64,000 bases of DNA from Clytia hemisphaerica (lineage: Eukaryota; Cnidaria; Hydrozoa; Leptothecata; Clytiidae). Below the pieces are notes generated by a model that ran no database searches, was not told where the DNA came from, and saw only the letters and a program-made list of their open reading frames with translations. The DNA lies in assembly GCA_902728285.1 (NCBI GenBank), contig CACVBU010000064.1, positions 1,217,640-1,281,639 on the forward strand, written 5' to 3'. The translations under genes and the position numbers were made by a program. Below are positions 1-8,856 of the stretch, piece by piece (position 1 is the stretch's first letter; every line of letters starts with the position of its first letter).

Positions 1-223
1 GCTGAAAACGAGTACCACATCGTTGACAACCCAATCCTGAGTGGAAACGTGCCATTCAACCGCAAACCTGATGAGGAGACTGACGCGAGATACCAGTATC
101 TCCCACCAATTGACCGCCTCAAAGCTCTGCTCCTATCAGCCCAAAAACCAGATTGGATCAAGTTCCTAAACGAACTTCTCAAAAGAAGATCTGTATGAAA
201 CAGCATCGCTCGCAACCGACAGG
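1..223 (+). pseudogene. Ty3/gypsy gag, N-terminal part (cut by window edge)
   Basis: An open frame runs from base 1 to a stop at 199-201. The frame of the following Gag ORF is itself open upstream of its first ATG from about 180, so coding continues leftwards with a one-base shift around 150-190. The two frames together look like one Gag N-terminus broken by an indel. The true start is left of the window. No catalytic motif is present; assignment rests only on continuity with the next ORF. Confidence 0.5.
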
Positions 224-3034
224 ATGCTTTATGAGAGAGAGACCATCGCAGACATTGTAGATACTCTCTATCAACAACAACGTGACTACAGACAAGGAAT
301 AGAAGAAATGAAGAACAAGTTCATTCAAGAACAAGACGGTTGGAAGAAGCAAAGACAACTAGACGAACAGACCATCGACCATCTCCAGACGCAAGTAGAA
401 GTCCAAAAAGCCGAAATCTACAGCCTAACGGAATCATCGGAAACAACCACCCCAGAAAGACTAGACCTCATCCGCGAAGTCGAAAAACTAAAGAAAGACC
501 ACAACCAAATCCTACAGCAAAGAGACAAAGAGATCCAAGCCCTTCGAGAGCAGATCGAAGAAGAGTCACCAGAAGTCGACAATGTCGCCTTAAAAACCCT
601 GCAAGGAAGAGAAAGAACCTACATGCAGCAGTTTAACAACTACTACGCATGGTCCCAATTCTTGGAACAATCTATCTCTACCAGCGGATCACCCACCTTA
701 GAGGGAATCACCCAGAAGGAAAAGCCAAGGTTCGCCACGGCTTATCTAGAAACCCTCAGAGGAAGATCAGATGGATCAGCAACAACACGAATCGCTCGAC
801 AATTTGCAGAAGACAAGAAGAAGTTCTTTGCAACCCCAACAAGATCCAAGAAAACAACACCCCGGACTCAGATGCCAAACTTCCAAGACGGAGGCGATGA
901 ACAAGAAATTCACTTCTCGTACGACCTCACGCATCTAGATGATGACGATGACGTGGAAATCCTTCATTCAGAGACGAACAGAAACATCCAACAAAGCATC
1001 CCGCAAAGACCTGGACACAGCAAAGACACGATGGCGACAAAGGAAACCATCGCCGCTCTTCCAGAAACCATCCCAAGAGACGACAAGATCAATGGTATCC
1101 GTGTAGTTCACCTCACCCCAATGGAACTAAAGGATATGCAACATGGAAACAGAATGAGGATCACACAAGATATGTGGACCAAATTCTCAGGAAGTAGGAA
1201 CCCAGAACAAGGAGTCACCCGCTCAGCAAAAGGATTCGTGGAGAGCTTTGATCAATTGGCAAACGCCATGGGATACGATCGAAAACAAAAAGCCTTGACA
1301 ATGATGACCCTGCTCAGCGGAATTGCCCTCGAAAGAGTTAAACTTTGGATAAACAGTGACCCCGCAGAAGCAGCAAATAAATACACCAACTACCATGGTA
1401 TCGTGAAAGAACTCGCCAAAATGCAGTCAATCAAAACGGACTCTGGTGAGACACTCAACAAGCTATGGCAACTGAAACAAGGTGATAGCAGCCTGGAGAA
1501 CTTCGCACGCAAATTCATGCAGATGAAAAGTGAAGTCGACTTGTCTCCAGACATGCAATTCCTCATCTTCAAGAATGCTCTGAACCCACAATTCCGAATG
1601 AAGCTATCAGAAATAGCCACAGACGATTTCATGATGGCATACGACAGCCTCATGAAATATGATAGCATCCTACGTCAGAACGGAAAACTCGAGAAGTTCA
1701 ACACGGATAACCATCCGGTAGGAACTTCGGGAGGAAGAAACACAGCTAACAACAACAGACGAACCCCCCAACCCCAAAACTCAAATTCAAACCCATCCAG
1801 AACGACAAACATGGATAGACAGAAGAATGCAACCAACAGAACAAAAACCATCGAACAGATTGCAAAGATGGGAGGAAAACCAACGGAATTGTCCAAATGC
1901 AAAGGCAAACGAGACGCCATCAACAAAGGATTCAACAAATACTGTGCAATTTGTCATATGGGGAACCACGGTATCAGTGAGTGCAACTACAAAAAGTACT
2001 TCTCATGGGACGACGTCAACCACGTGATGAAGTTCAAAGGAGAAGAACAAGCCGCGCTCCTATACCATCAATCACCCCACATCCAAAACCACACAGACTA
2101 CGCAAACATCGCAGATCAAATCTGTCAAACCATGGAAAGACGAGGATATACAACTAGACCTGGAGGAACTCCAAACAGAAAAACCTTCACACCAACAGAA
2201 GCTCAGAAGAAAGACATGGAAAACAAGGCATGTTTCCTCTGTCACAAGACAGGCCATCAAAGACGAGACTGCCCACAAAAACCCAAGAAGGACACAATCG
2301 GATGTCTAAAAACACCAAAAGACCAAGAACACACCCTACCAAAGGTAGACGTAAACACGGAAGAAGTTGACTTCTTATACAACATCTCGGACACAACGCC
2401 GACTATCCAACTCCAAGGAGAAAATGGACAGAAATTCGATGCAATGTTTGACACAGGCGCATCTCGTACTACCATTCCAAAAGCGGAAGCGGACCGCCTC
2501 GGAATCGATTACCACACGAAAGACTACTGTGTAGACCTAGTGACCGCAAGTGGATCAAGGATCAAAACACTTGGAAAAGGAATGTTAAAGTTCTACCTCA
2601 ACTCACTAGATGGAAAGCAGACGCAGTTAGTGGAAGGAGAAGTCTACGTTCTGAAAGAATCCATTGATAAAGCTCTAATCGGTAGAGAGTTTTACATGAA
2701 ATACAATCTCTGTGTAGGAGGAATGGATGGAAAATGGTTTGTATCAACGGTGGACTCTCTGTGCGATAACGTGAATCAACGGAAGAGAGAAGCTGATTGG
2801 AAAATAGGACACAACACAGAATGGGTGTGTGAAGTGTCCCTAGAAGTTGACTGCCCAGAACCTAAAACCATAGCCCAGAAGAACCATCCAAGAAAAGACG
2901 AATTCTTCTCGAAAGAGTGGATTCAGAAATGGGAACACATCTTCGAAAAATTCACTGACGGAGCAGACATTCCACCCGTCGAACTCAAACTCATCGACCC
3001 AAATGTCCTGCCACCAAACCAGAAACCATATTAA
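224..3034 (+). CDS. Gag-protease polyprotein of a Ty3/gypsy-like LTR retrotransposon
   Basis: The 936-residue frame encodes the particle protein and protease of a retrotransposon. Residues about 1-130 are charged, Gln/Glu/Lys-rich and probably coiled coil. The middle part is capsid-like and helical. Two CCHC zinc knuckles follow at about 573-586 (CAICHMGNHGISEC) and 669-682 (CFLCHKTGHQRRDC); these bind nucleic acid in Gag proteins. An aspartic protease active site DTGA lies at about 743-746. The frame ends in TAA at 3032-3034, exactly where gypsy Pol proteins enter the reverse transcriptase domain, and the RT continues in the same frame. The stop is therefore probably a nonsense mutation, though readthrough cannot be excluded. 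The first ATG at 224 need not be the real start because coding extends upstream. No LTR is visible in the window. Confidence 0.85.
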   Translation: MLYERETIADIVDTLYQQQRDYRQGIEEMKNKFIQEQDGWKKQRQLDEQTIDHLQTQVEVQKAEIYSLTESSETTTPERLDLIREVEKLKKDHNQILQQRDKEIQALREQIEEESPEVDNVALKTLQGRERTYMQQFNNYYAWSQFLEQSISTSGSPTLEGITQKEKPRFATAYLETLRGRSDGSATTRIARQFAEDKKKFFATPTRSKKTTPRTQMPNFQDGGDEQEIHFSYDLTHLDDDDDVEILHSETNRNIQQSIPQRPGHSKDTMATKETIAALPETIPRDDKINGIRVVHLTPMELKDMQHGNRMRITQDMWTKFSGSRNPEQGVTRSAKGFVESFDQLANAMGYDRKQKALTMMTLLSGIALERVKLWINSDPAEAANKYTNYHGIVKELAKMQSIKTDSGETLNKLWQLKQGDSSLENFARKFMQMKSEVDLSPDMQFLIFKNALNPQFRMKLSEIATDDFMMAYDSLMKYDSILRQNGKLEKFNTDNHPVGTSGGRNTANNNRRTPQPQNSNSNPSRTTNMDRQKNATNRTKTIEQIAKMGGKPTELSKCKGKRDAINKGFNKYCAICHMGNHGISECNYKKYFSWDDVNHVMKFKGEEQAALLYHQSPHIQNHTDYANIADQICQTMERRGYTTRPGGTPNRKTFTPTEAQKKDMENKACFLCHKTGHQRRDCPQKPKKDTIGCLKTPKDQEHTLPKVDVNTEEVDFLYNISDTTPTIQLQGENGQKFDAMFDTGASRTTIPKAEADRLGIDYHTKDYCVDLVTASGSRIKTLGKGMLKFYLNSLDGKQTQLVEGEVYVLKESIDKALIGREFYMKYNLCVGGMDGKWFVSTVDSLCDNVNQRKREADWKIGHNTEWVCEVSLEVDCPEPKTIAQKNHPRKDEFFSKEWIQKWEHIFEKFTDGADIPPVELKLIDPNVLPPNQKPY

Positions 3035-3413
3035 GTATCACAAGATAAACTTGTGAGCCTTCGTACCATCAAGAAAATGATCCGTGAAGAACAAATACGA
3101 CCCTCGACATCTACTCGAGCTAGCCCCATTGTAATGGTGGAAAAGCCCGGTAGAACAGACGAGAATGGAGATCAACTGTACAGATTGACCACAAACTTCA
3201 AAGAACTAAACAAATGTATCAAAGACGAAATCCACCCAATTCCCAAGATCCGACAATTACTGGACCAACTACTTGGCACCCAAGTATTCACCGTAATTGA
3301 TCTAAAGGACGGATTTCATCAACTAAAGCTCGACGAAGAATCCCAACACTTGTGTGCATTCACCACCCCAATTGGTGTTTATGAATATAAACGCATGCCA
3401 ATGGGAATTAAGG
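3035..3413 (+). pseudogene. Ty3/gypsy reverse transcriptase, truncated N-terminal half
   Basis: In the same frame as Gag-protease, just past its stop, the sequence reads as the start of a gypsy RT: the IRPSTSTRASPIVMVEKP entry motif, then FKELNKCIKDEIHPIPKI, then VFTVIDLKDGFHQ and FTTPIGVYEYKRMPMGI. These are the fingers and palm motifs before the catalytic xxDD box. Homology stops abruptly after MPMGI at about 3413. The xxDD box, RNase H and integrase are all missing. The open frame runs on into unrelated virus-like sequence up to 3727, so that ORF is a chance chimera and not a real fusion protein. Confidence 0.85.
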
Positions 3414-3791
3414 TTAAATTTTCATATCACTTGGATGCATACACTCCTCCTATTAACGGAGAAAAAATGTTTAGATCCGCTTTTGTAATTGAAAAGATAG
3501 AAACGTTTAGAATAGACAGAGGAAAAATGCTTCCACACTTGCGAGCAGTATGGTATCTGGATAACGACAACGTCAGTTGGAGCGAAAAAGTCATATTAGA
3601 CTTTAACAGAGGCGTGAAAAGTCAAAAGAATAGCTTACTTGGTGACACGATTCAACCAAGTATGATTAAGATAACAAATAAAAAGGACTTCAGCCCTCAA
3701 ATAGAATTTCAACTAAACATAACCTAGCCGAGGGACTTGACACTGTGTTTGATATTTTCGTGCCAACTAAAGCAGATACTCAATCATTTTA
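3414..3791 (+). pseudogene. Virus-like structural gene fragment, unrecognised
   Basis: Immediately after the retroelement breakpoint the frame continues for about 100 residues with a composition like the next genes (Asn/Lys/Phe/Ile-rich, beta-strand-like). It stops at 3725-3727, but the frame two bases on is open to a stop at 3789-3791 with sensible sequence (LDTVFDIFVPTKAD). The C-terminal part of one protein therefore seems to be split by an indel near 3715. Its N-terminus was lost at the junction with the RT. I do not recognise the family. Its position directly upstream of other capsid-type genes suggests a structural protein. Confidence 0.4.
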
Positions 3792-3822
3792 AAAATTCAA
3801 GTATTTGAATTTATTTGATGAC

Positions 3823-5163
3823 ATGTGGCCAAGCATGAATTACACTAAAGAGCAAAACAGATCTTTAAAGGGGATTAAAGATTATAAAGATGACATAGAC
3901 TTTTTCAAAGATAATGTCAACTACAAAGAGAATGACGTAGGAATAGAGAATTATACTTGCTTATTTAGTACAAAAAATAGAACAAAGACAGATTCCACGT
4001 TCCTATTTCATTTTAAAGAGGCTTCTATAAATGTCAAAGCTGGCTCTTTTTACATCACGAATGAAACTTTTGAGATGATGAAAACGTCTCTATTTTTTAA
4101 GGAAGCCAAAGCTCAAAATCGAGTAACCGCTAAAAAACAAGACGTTAGGTCTATAGCAGATAGCTTTACTCATGGCAACGACGAACAAACAACAGAAATG
4201 TTAAGCTTTCTAAAACAAGGCACTGAACGCGCTTCGCTGACTGAAATCACAATAAGTGACAATTTCATTTTTTACGACACTGCCATATTGAAACCTCAAA
4301 GTTATAAATTCAATCGAATGTTTGCCTTCGAAATTGGTAACCCTGACCAAAGTAAGAATTTTAAAAACTCTAATATCACAAATTTAGAAAGAAAAATAGA
4401 ATTGATATCTAGCGGAGTAATAACGAATGTTAAAAACTTTCAATCTACCAACATTTTCGAAAACAGCGGGAAAGCTTTGGCTAAAAATATTGAAGACGGA
4501 ATAAAGCACTTTTACAAGCTAAAGGGCAGCATAGAAAAAGATTACCATTACGCGATTAGAGAGGATAACATCTATTTTCCGAACATAGATTATGATTTGA
4601 ATTTGAGTCCTTCTTCCCCAGATCAAGGATCTACAAACGAAGTGTATTACATTTATAACCAGAACGCAAACGAATGGCACATTCCGAATCTCAACCTTTC
4701 GGCGAGAATAAGCGTTGCTTGCATCTTCAACGATGGCACCGCACACGGAAGTTACTTTTCCTTAATCGAGTCGTCTAAATACCAAAGTTGGAAATTGCCC
4801 ACTCAAACGACCTTTAAAAACTTCGACATGCAAATTTTTGACGCAAATGGAAACGCGTTGCCTGGAGTCACGTCAAACAACAAAGTATTATCCTTTAAAG
4901 ATGTAGGATTTTCATTCAACAAGAAAAATAGATTACGAGACATGGACTTAATCGATATTTTATCGCCTTCTGTGCACGAGTACATTTTGGTTTTAAACGC
5001 AAAAAACGAAAACAGCAGCGTCACTTATTCAAACGTCGGAGATGTCAATATCAGGAAAATAGTAAACAAATATCCTTTCAAAAACTTTAAATATCTAATG
5101 GCTTTAGAAAACATAGTTCTCCCGACTAAATTTCCAAAAAATACAGAAACGTCTATTTGTTAA
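3823..5163 (+). CDS. Virus-like protein of about 446 aa, possibly a minor structural protein
   Basis: An uninterrupted frame; the first ATG is at 3823, while the open frame extends back to 3805 without an ATG. The N-terminal 130 residues are charged and Lys/Asp-rich. The rest alternates short hydrophobic stretches with polar loops, as expected of a beta-rich capsid or spike protein. No transmembrane segment, signal peptide or enzyme motif is visible. It overlaps the start of the next frame by a few bases, as in compact viral late-gene clusters. By position (upstream of a coiled-coil protein and the putative major capsid protein) it may be a penton or other minor capsid component, but I found no diagnostic motif. 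It is the longest unbroken gene of the block. Confidence 0.55.
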   Translation: MWPSMNYTKEQNRSLKGIKDYKDDIDFFKDNVNYKENDVGIENYTCLFSTKNRTKTDSTFLFHFKEASINVKAGSFYITNETFEMMKTSLFFKEAKAQNRVTAKKQDVRSIADSFTHGNDEQTTEMLSFLKQGTERASLTEITISDNFIFYDTAILKPQSYKFNRMFAFEIGNPDQSKNFKNSNITNLERKIELISSGVITNVKNFQSTNIFENSGKALAKNIEDGIKHFYKLKGSIEKDYHYAIREDNIYFPNIDYDLNLSPSSPDQGSTNEVYYIYNQNANEWHIPNLNLSARISVACIFNDGTAHGSYFSLIESSKYQSWKLPTQTTFKNFDMQIFDANGNALPGVTSNNKVLSFKDVGFSFNKKNRLRDMDLIDILSPSVHEYILVLNAKNENSSVTYSNVGDVNIRKIVNKYPFKNFKYLMALENIVLPTKFPKNTETSIC

Positions 5164-5639
5164 GGTCGGTTGTTACACGTCGACTTTCTCATCACGCCAC
5201 TCTCCTACCATCACAGTCAATAACACCAAATAAATTAAACATCGTTCGACAGCAAATAGCGCAAGCTATAGACGAAACCCAAAACATATTAAAAAAAAGC
5301 GACACGGAAACAAGGAAAAAACTGCACGACAAATATAAGGAACACTACACAAACAAATTAAACCAATCACTTCAAAAGCAAAAAAAGATTTACGATGATG
5401 AACATTTAGATTACACTAATAAAGTTAAAGCCGAATATAAAAAGCAAATTGGACTTTTTAATACTCAAATAGAGCATTTAGAGAAAGAATTAAATGATTA
5501 CAAAAACGCACAAAAGAGAGACCCCCGACGAAAAAGAGAAAATCAAACCCTAAAGTAAAAAAAACTTGGCAAAAGACCAAGGTTTGAAAGTGACATTGAA
5601 GAAACGGAGGAAGAAGATAACGAAAACGAAGAGCCATAA
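5157..5639 (+). pseudogene. Virus-like coiled-coil protein with basic/acidic tail, one in-frame stop
   Basis: The frame overlaps the previous gene by 7 bp and has no clear ATG at its head. Residues about 20-125 form a long Gln/Lys/Glu-rich coiled coil ending in a basic run (RRKR). A TAA at 5556-5558 ends the ORF, but the same frame continues to 5639 with GKRPRFESDIEETEEEDNE, a nuclear-signal-like motif and an acidic tail. It looks like the natural C-terminus. I read the TAA as a nonsense mutation in an old copy. The function is unknown; coiled-coil proteins in this position could be fibre or scaffold proteins. Confidence 0.5.
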
Positions 5640-5757
5640 ATGATTTGTTTTGAGCTGTAGAAAAATATATAAAATTAGAAATGCTACTTTTTATTTTTGA
5701 ACTACAGAATTTCACCATCTTATAAGCACACGTATTATATAGCTATTTCTCATAAGA
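5640..5757 (+). promoter_or_regulatory. Candidate late promoter of the capsid gene
   Basis: This short AT-rich gap has TATA-like strings (ATATATAAAA near 5668 and ATTATATAG near 5735) just ahead of the capsid ATG at 5758. CTCATAAGAATG covers the start codon. A near-identical string, CTCATAATAATG, covers the next gene start at 7642. Promoter function is inferred from position only. Confidence 0.3.
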
Positions 5758-7627
5758 ATGAGTGGGATTAACTCGAAAGCGAAAAATAAAGGCGACGCTT
5801 TACAAAATGTAATGGAAATATCAAACGCTCAAGATCACGATCGCATAATGACAGGACTTTCTGTACCGAATAACGACCAGGAAGTAAGCGATATCTATGC
5901 AGCCAATGCTGAAGTATCAACGAAAAAGTTAGTTTCCAGCAGCGTTATTGAGACATATTTTCCAGGCTTAATGAGCAAACCGCAAAACGGTTTCATTGCA
6001 AGCTCGACCGGTTACAAAATTTTAGCAGTTGACACGTGGAAAGGTGGAGACAATATACAGTTCAGAATTAATCCTGCTAATCCACCACACGCACTATCAA
6101 ACGGTTTCAATCCGTCATTAGTAACACTAACACTTACTGGAAAATTCACAGAAAACAACGGTACCGCTCTAGCGGCAACTAGCAACCCCGCTAGTGGATG
6201 GCCTGGTTTGTACTTTGAAGACGTTGTAGAAAAAACATTAGACACCGGAATGTCGTTTTCTCCTACAGAAAACCCTCCCGCTCGACATTATTTTAAAAAG
6301 ATTCACTACAACACTCCAAAGGCGAATCTTGATCTTCTAGAAGTATTACAATACGACAATTCCACCGATATTATCGGGCGAAGAAATTTGGAAGCCGATA
6401 ACGCCATAGCTAACACGGCTCAAAAAACCAGAGCTAACAAAAACGCCCAATGGAAAGTCGAAAAGGAGTACAACATTCCCCTCAAGCTTTTAGCGCCTAG
6501 CTTCAGAAGAAATACTTTAGACGTTGACGGGCTAGAACTAACATTGAAAATACAAAAAGACTCTGTGAAATATATGGAATCGATAAAAAAAGATGGCGAC
6601 CTCACTGATAAGCCCGGTCAGTTCGTTATTACTAAGCAGCCGTACATTATGGTTAGCATGTATCAAATGTCAGCAGCTGGGCAAAATTATTTCAATAACA
6701 TGTACAATGGCACTGGTAAATATTCTTGTGGAGCAATCCAGGGAGAAAGAGTGGCGCCCTCCCCTACCTTCGGGTAGATAGCTATCGAAAGAGGAGCCTT
6801 CGGGTCGCCTCCGACTGTGGTCGCAGACTTACTTACTACTTAAATATTCTTACGGCAGTATTGAAAATTTTACGTTGTACGGAGCACAAATGACCGCAGG
6901 CACCACCCAACAGCAGTTTAACTTCCCGGCATTATACAAAAAATTCAAATTTATTGAAATCGGATTATCTACGGTTGAAAGTCAAGAACACAATAGTATC
7001 TATGACACTTATGATGAAGAATTCGCAAGCACGCACATCAAAAAAATTGAAATTCAAAGAGCTAAAAGCGCTATGCTCGAAAACCCTCATATTCGATACG
7101 ATTTCGAGGACAGCATTGATAAATACAGACTTTACAATCAGTTTCTGGGTTACATGACAGACTCCTGCACAGATCAAAATAGAATATACATGATTGGCTA
7201 TAATGCTGCGAGTAACTTTCCAAGTTTTGAAAAATACTTCTCTTCAGGACACAAAATCTTTATAGATCTTACTGACAGCAAAAATTACACCGATATGGAG
7301 GATCCTGTAACAAATAACCACGACGGGATGAGTGTAACAGCATATCTCAAAGAAGCTGTAAAAGCGGGAAAAACTAATTACGTCTCTCTCTATGGTATCA
7401 ACAGCGCAACCTACATGAGAGGTAGAACTAACAACGGGAATCAATTGCGACTTATCGAAGAAACTCTAAGCAATCAGTACAGCCAACAACAGACCCAATA
7501 CTTATCAGACCCCCCAATCAGCAAAGCAATCAAGGATATTAATCTGAATGACAAAAGCAATAGTCTTTATTTCATAAAAGATTTTTTTTATGTCATACAT
7601 TTATTACATGACATTTTAAACTTATAA
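5758..7627 (+). pseudogene. Putative major capsid protein (double-jelly-roll type), split by a SINE insertion
   Basis: Two open frames, 5758-6777 and about 6841-7627, together span about 580 residues, the usual size of a double-jelly-roll capsid protein of Polinton/adintovirus-like viruses. They are in different frames (1 and 2). The whole shift is explained by a 124-bp insertion flanked by the 11-bp repeat taaatattctt (6717-6727 and 6841-6851). Residues about 235-270 contain YNIPLKLLAPSFRR followed by VDGLELTLKI, resembling the strand-turn motif that ends the first jelly roll in such proteins. The second part has DKYRLYNQFLGY and a C-terminal beta-rich stretch. There is no signal or membrane segment. 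Family assignment is an inference from size, gene order and motif shape; a fold search would decide it. The gene cannot be expressed whole in this copy. Confidence 0.5.
6717..6851. mobile_element. 5'-truncated SINE-like insertion with 11-bp target site duplication
   Basis: The insert (6728-6840) interrupts the capsid gene and is bounded by two perfect copies of taaatattctt. It contains a perfect stem with a TTCG tetraloop (CTACCTTCGGGTAG) and a second TTCG stem (GGAGCCTTCGGG...CCTCC). A diverged copy of both stems is present at about 46101-46180, and the leading gtggagcaatccagggag matches 45513-45530. At that second site the family extends further 5', so this copy is 5'-truncated. That is the usual result of LINE-driven retroposition. 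Confidence 0.7.
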
Positions 7628-7641
7628 CATTACTCATAATA

Positions 7642-7953
7642 ATGAAAAAACATAGAAAGAAAACACAAAAAGGCAAAGGCTTTATGACCGACGTTTTAAA
7701 AGGCGTAGCAAAAAATACACTGCAAAATTTACCTCAAATTTTAGGACAGGCTAGCATCGGTAACAAAAAAGCTCAAAGAATTTTGAAAAACAAAGGAGTT
7801 AAATTAGCACTAAAAAGCACTAGAAATCTATCAAAAACCAAAAGAAAATCTAGTAAAACCAAAAGAATTAGAAAGCAAAGAGGCTCTGGAATCTTGGGTT
7901 CTCTTCTCGGTAAAGTTCCAGTGTTTGGCGATTTGTCAAGACTTATATTTTAA
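7642..7953 (+). CDS. Small basic virion-core-like protein (103 aa)
   Basis: An intact frame that begins 14 bp after the capsid gene stop, with ATG in the context CTCATAATAATG. The protein is very Lys/Arg-rich. It starts MKKHRKKTQKGKGF, has an amphipathic segment (TDVLKGVAKNTLQNLPQIL), a middle basic part, and ends in a Gly-rich hydrophobic tail (GSGILGSLLGKVPVFGD). Basic N-terminus plus Gly/Leu-rich membrane-active-looking C-terminus recalls adenovirus pX/pVI-type core and cement proteins and their adintovirus counterparts. That comparison is by character, not alignment. Likely role: DNA condensation or capsid interior. Confidence 0.55.
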   Translation: MKKHRKKTQKGKGFMTDVLKGVAKNTLQNLPQILGQASIGNKKAQRILKNKGVKLALKSTRNLSKTKRKSSKTKRIRKQRGSGILGSLLGKVPVFGDLSRLIF

Positions 7954-8002
7954 CGCAAATAAGTCGCGCAATATTTTTCATTTTCATGTAATTATTCTAA
8001 CC

Positions 8003-8280
8003 ATGGAAGAAGGAATAAACCTAGCCCACCAGTTCGAAAAAGAGGCATAAACTTTAATAATCGTAGTCTACGTAGAAGAATGGTTGGGCGTGGATATAAA
8101 AAATCAAAACATACGCACAAGAGGACCATAATTTTTCGAACACGCGACAACAAACTCATAAATTCAGAAGAAATAGAAAAATTCGTAAGACGTCACGTCA
8201 CGAAAATGAAGATTTCCAAGAAAACTTTTTGGGTATATTCCCCGCTGATAGAGTTTATAAGTACGAAAGACGCCTATTAA
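8003..8280 (+). pseudogene. Arg-rich, protamine-like core protein, probably frameshifted
   Basis: The only upstream ATG (8003) opens a frame that stops at 8050. The neighbouring frame is open from about 7985 to 8280 and encodes a strongly basic stretch (KPSPPVRKRG, RSLRRRMVGRGYKKSK) followed by an ordinary C-terminus. An internal ATG at 8080 would give 66 residues. I think the ATG at 8003 is the true start and a one-base indel follows soon after. High Arg content, small size and position after another basic protein suggest a DNA-binding core protein of pVII type. Identity is uncertain. Confidence 0.4.
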
Positions 8281-8562
8281 AAGTAAAAAGATTTAGTTGT
8301 AGGCACGACTTGCTTTCTGGTTAACGTGGTGGTTTTAATAGGATTGGTTCCTGGGTCCCTTTTGGTTTTGCGTCTATCACAAAGGTTTATACTTTTTTAT
8401 TTGTAAACAATTCAGCAAATTGTAACTAGCAAATATTTACATACGATTAAATAAATAGAACATGAATGCTAAGTATTTGATTTATTTCCTATCTTTACAA
8501 GTATACTGTATATCAGAAATCTTTATGGCTGCCTCAGTGTGTTTTTTTTAAGATTTCAATTT

Positions 8563-8605
8563 AAGGTTCTTTCTAAATCATGTCTAACTTCTTATAAAAT
8601 TCCGT
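8563..8605 (+). repeat. Direct repeat copy 1, flanking the membrane-protein genes
   Basis: The stretch begins aaggttctttctaaatc and continues taacttcttataaaa. It recurs at 10229-10273 with few changes in the same orientation. The two copies bracket a 1.6-kb segment holding both small membrane-protein genes. Confidence 0.6.
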
Positions 8606-8644
8606 AAAAAATTGAAGGCTTTTTAAAAAATTACTTTTCCTATG

Positions 8645-8765
8645 AAAAATTACATATTATGGAGAAAAAGAAAAAAAATAGAACAAGAATGCTGGATGTA
8701 GGCTTTATACTTACATCCAGTTTTCTTGTCTATTTTTTGAAAAATCTCCTAATTATGTAAAATGT
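8645..8765. repeat. Imperfect hairpin of about 50-bp arms
   Basis: The left arm ends gaacaagaatgctggatgta and the right arm begins tacatccagttttcttgtc, with a short loop of about 9 nt. Complementarity extends outward through A/T runs to ttacatattatggag and its partner. It could be a transcription terminator or processing hairpin between viral gene groups, or a small MITE. Confidence 0.55.
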
Positions 8766-8856
8766 AAGAAAAAATCTAGTTAGAGTTTGGAATGAAGACC
8801 TCTCATATTACAATATAATAAATTGCTTAGGATAGGCAAGAAAAAATTATTTGAAA

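Larger units (their letters stand above)
8281..8856. other. Gap with a direct repeat and a long hairpin
   Basis: No gene is visible. The gap holds one copy (8563-8605) of a sequence repeated at 10229-10273, and the imperfect hairpin at 8650-8765. It separates the structural genes from the membrane-protein genes. Confidence 0.5.

Noticed and set aside
3053-3727. RT-virus fusion protein
   Set aside because: Homology ends abruptly at the junction and the viral part is itself frameshifted, so the shared frame is chance.
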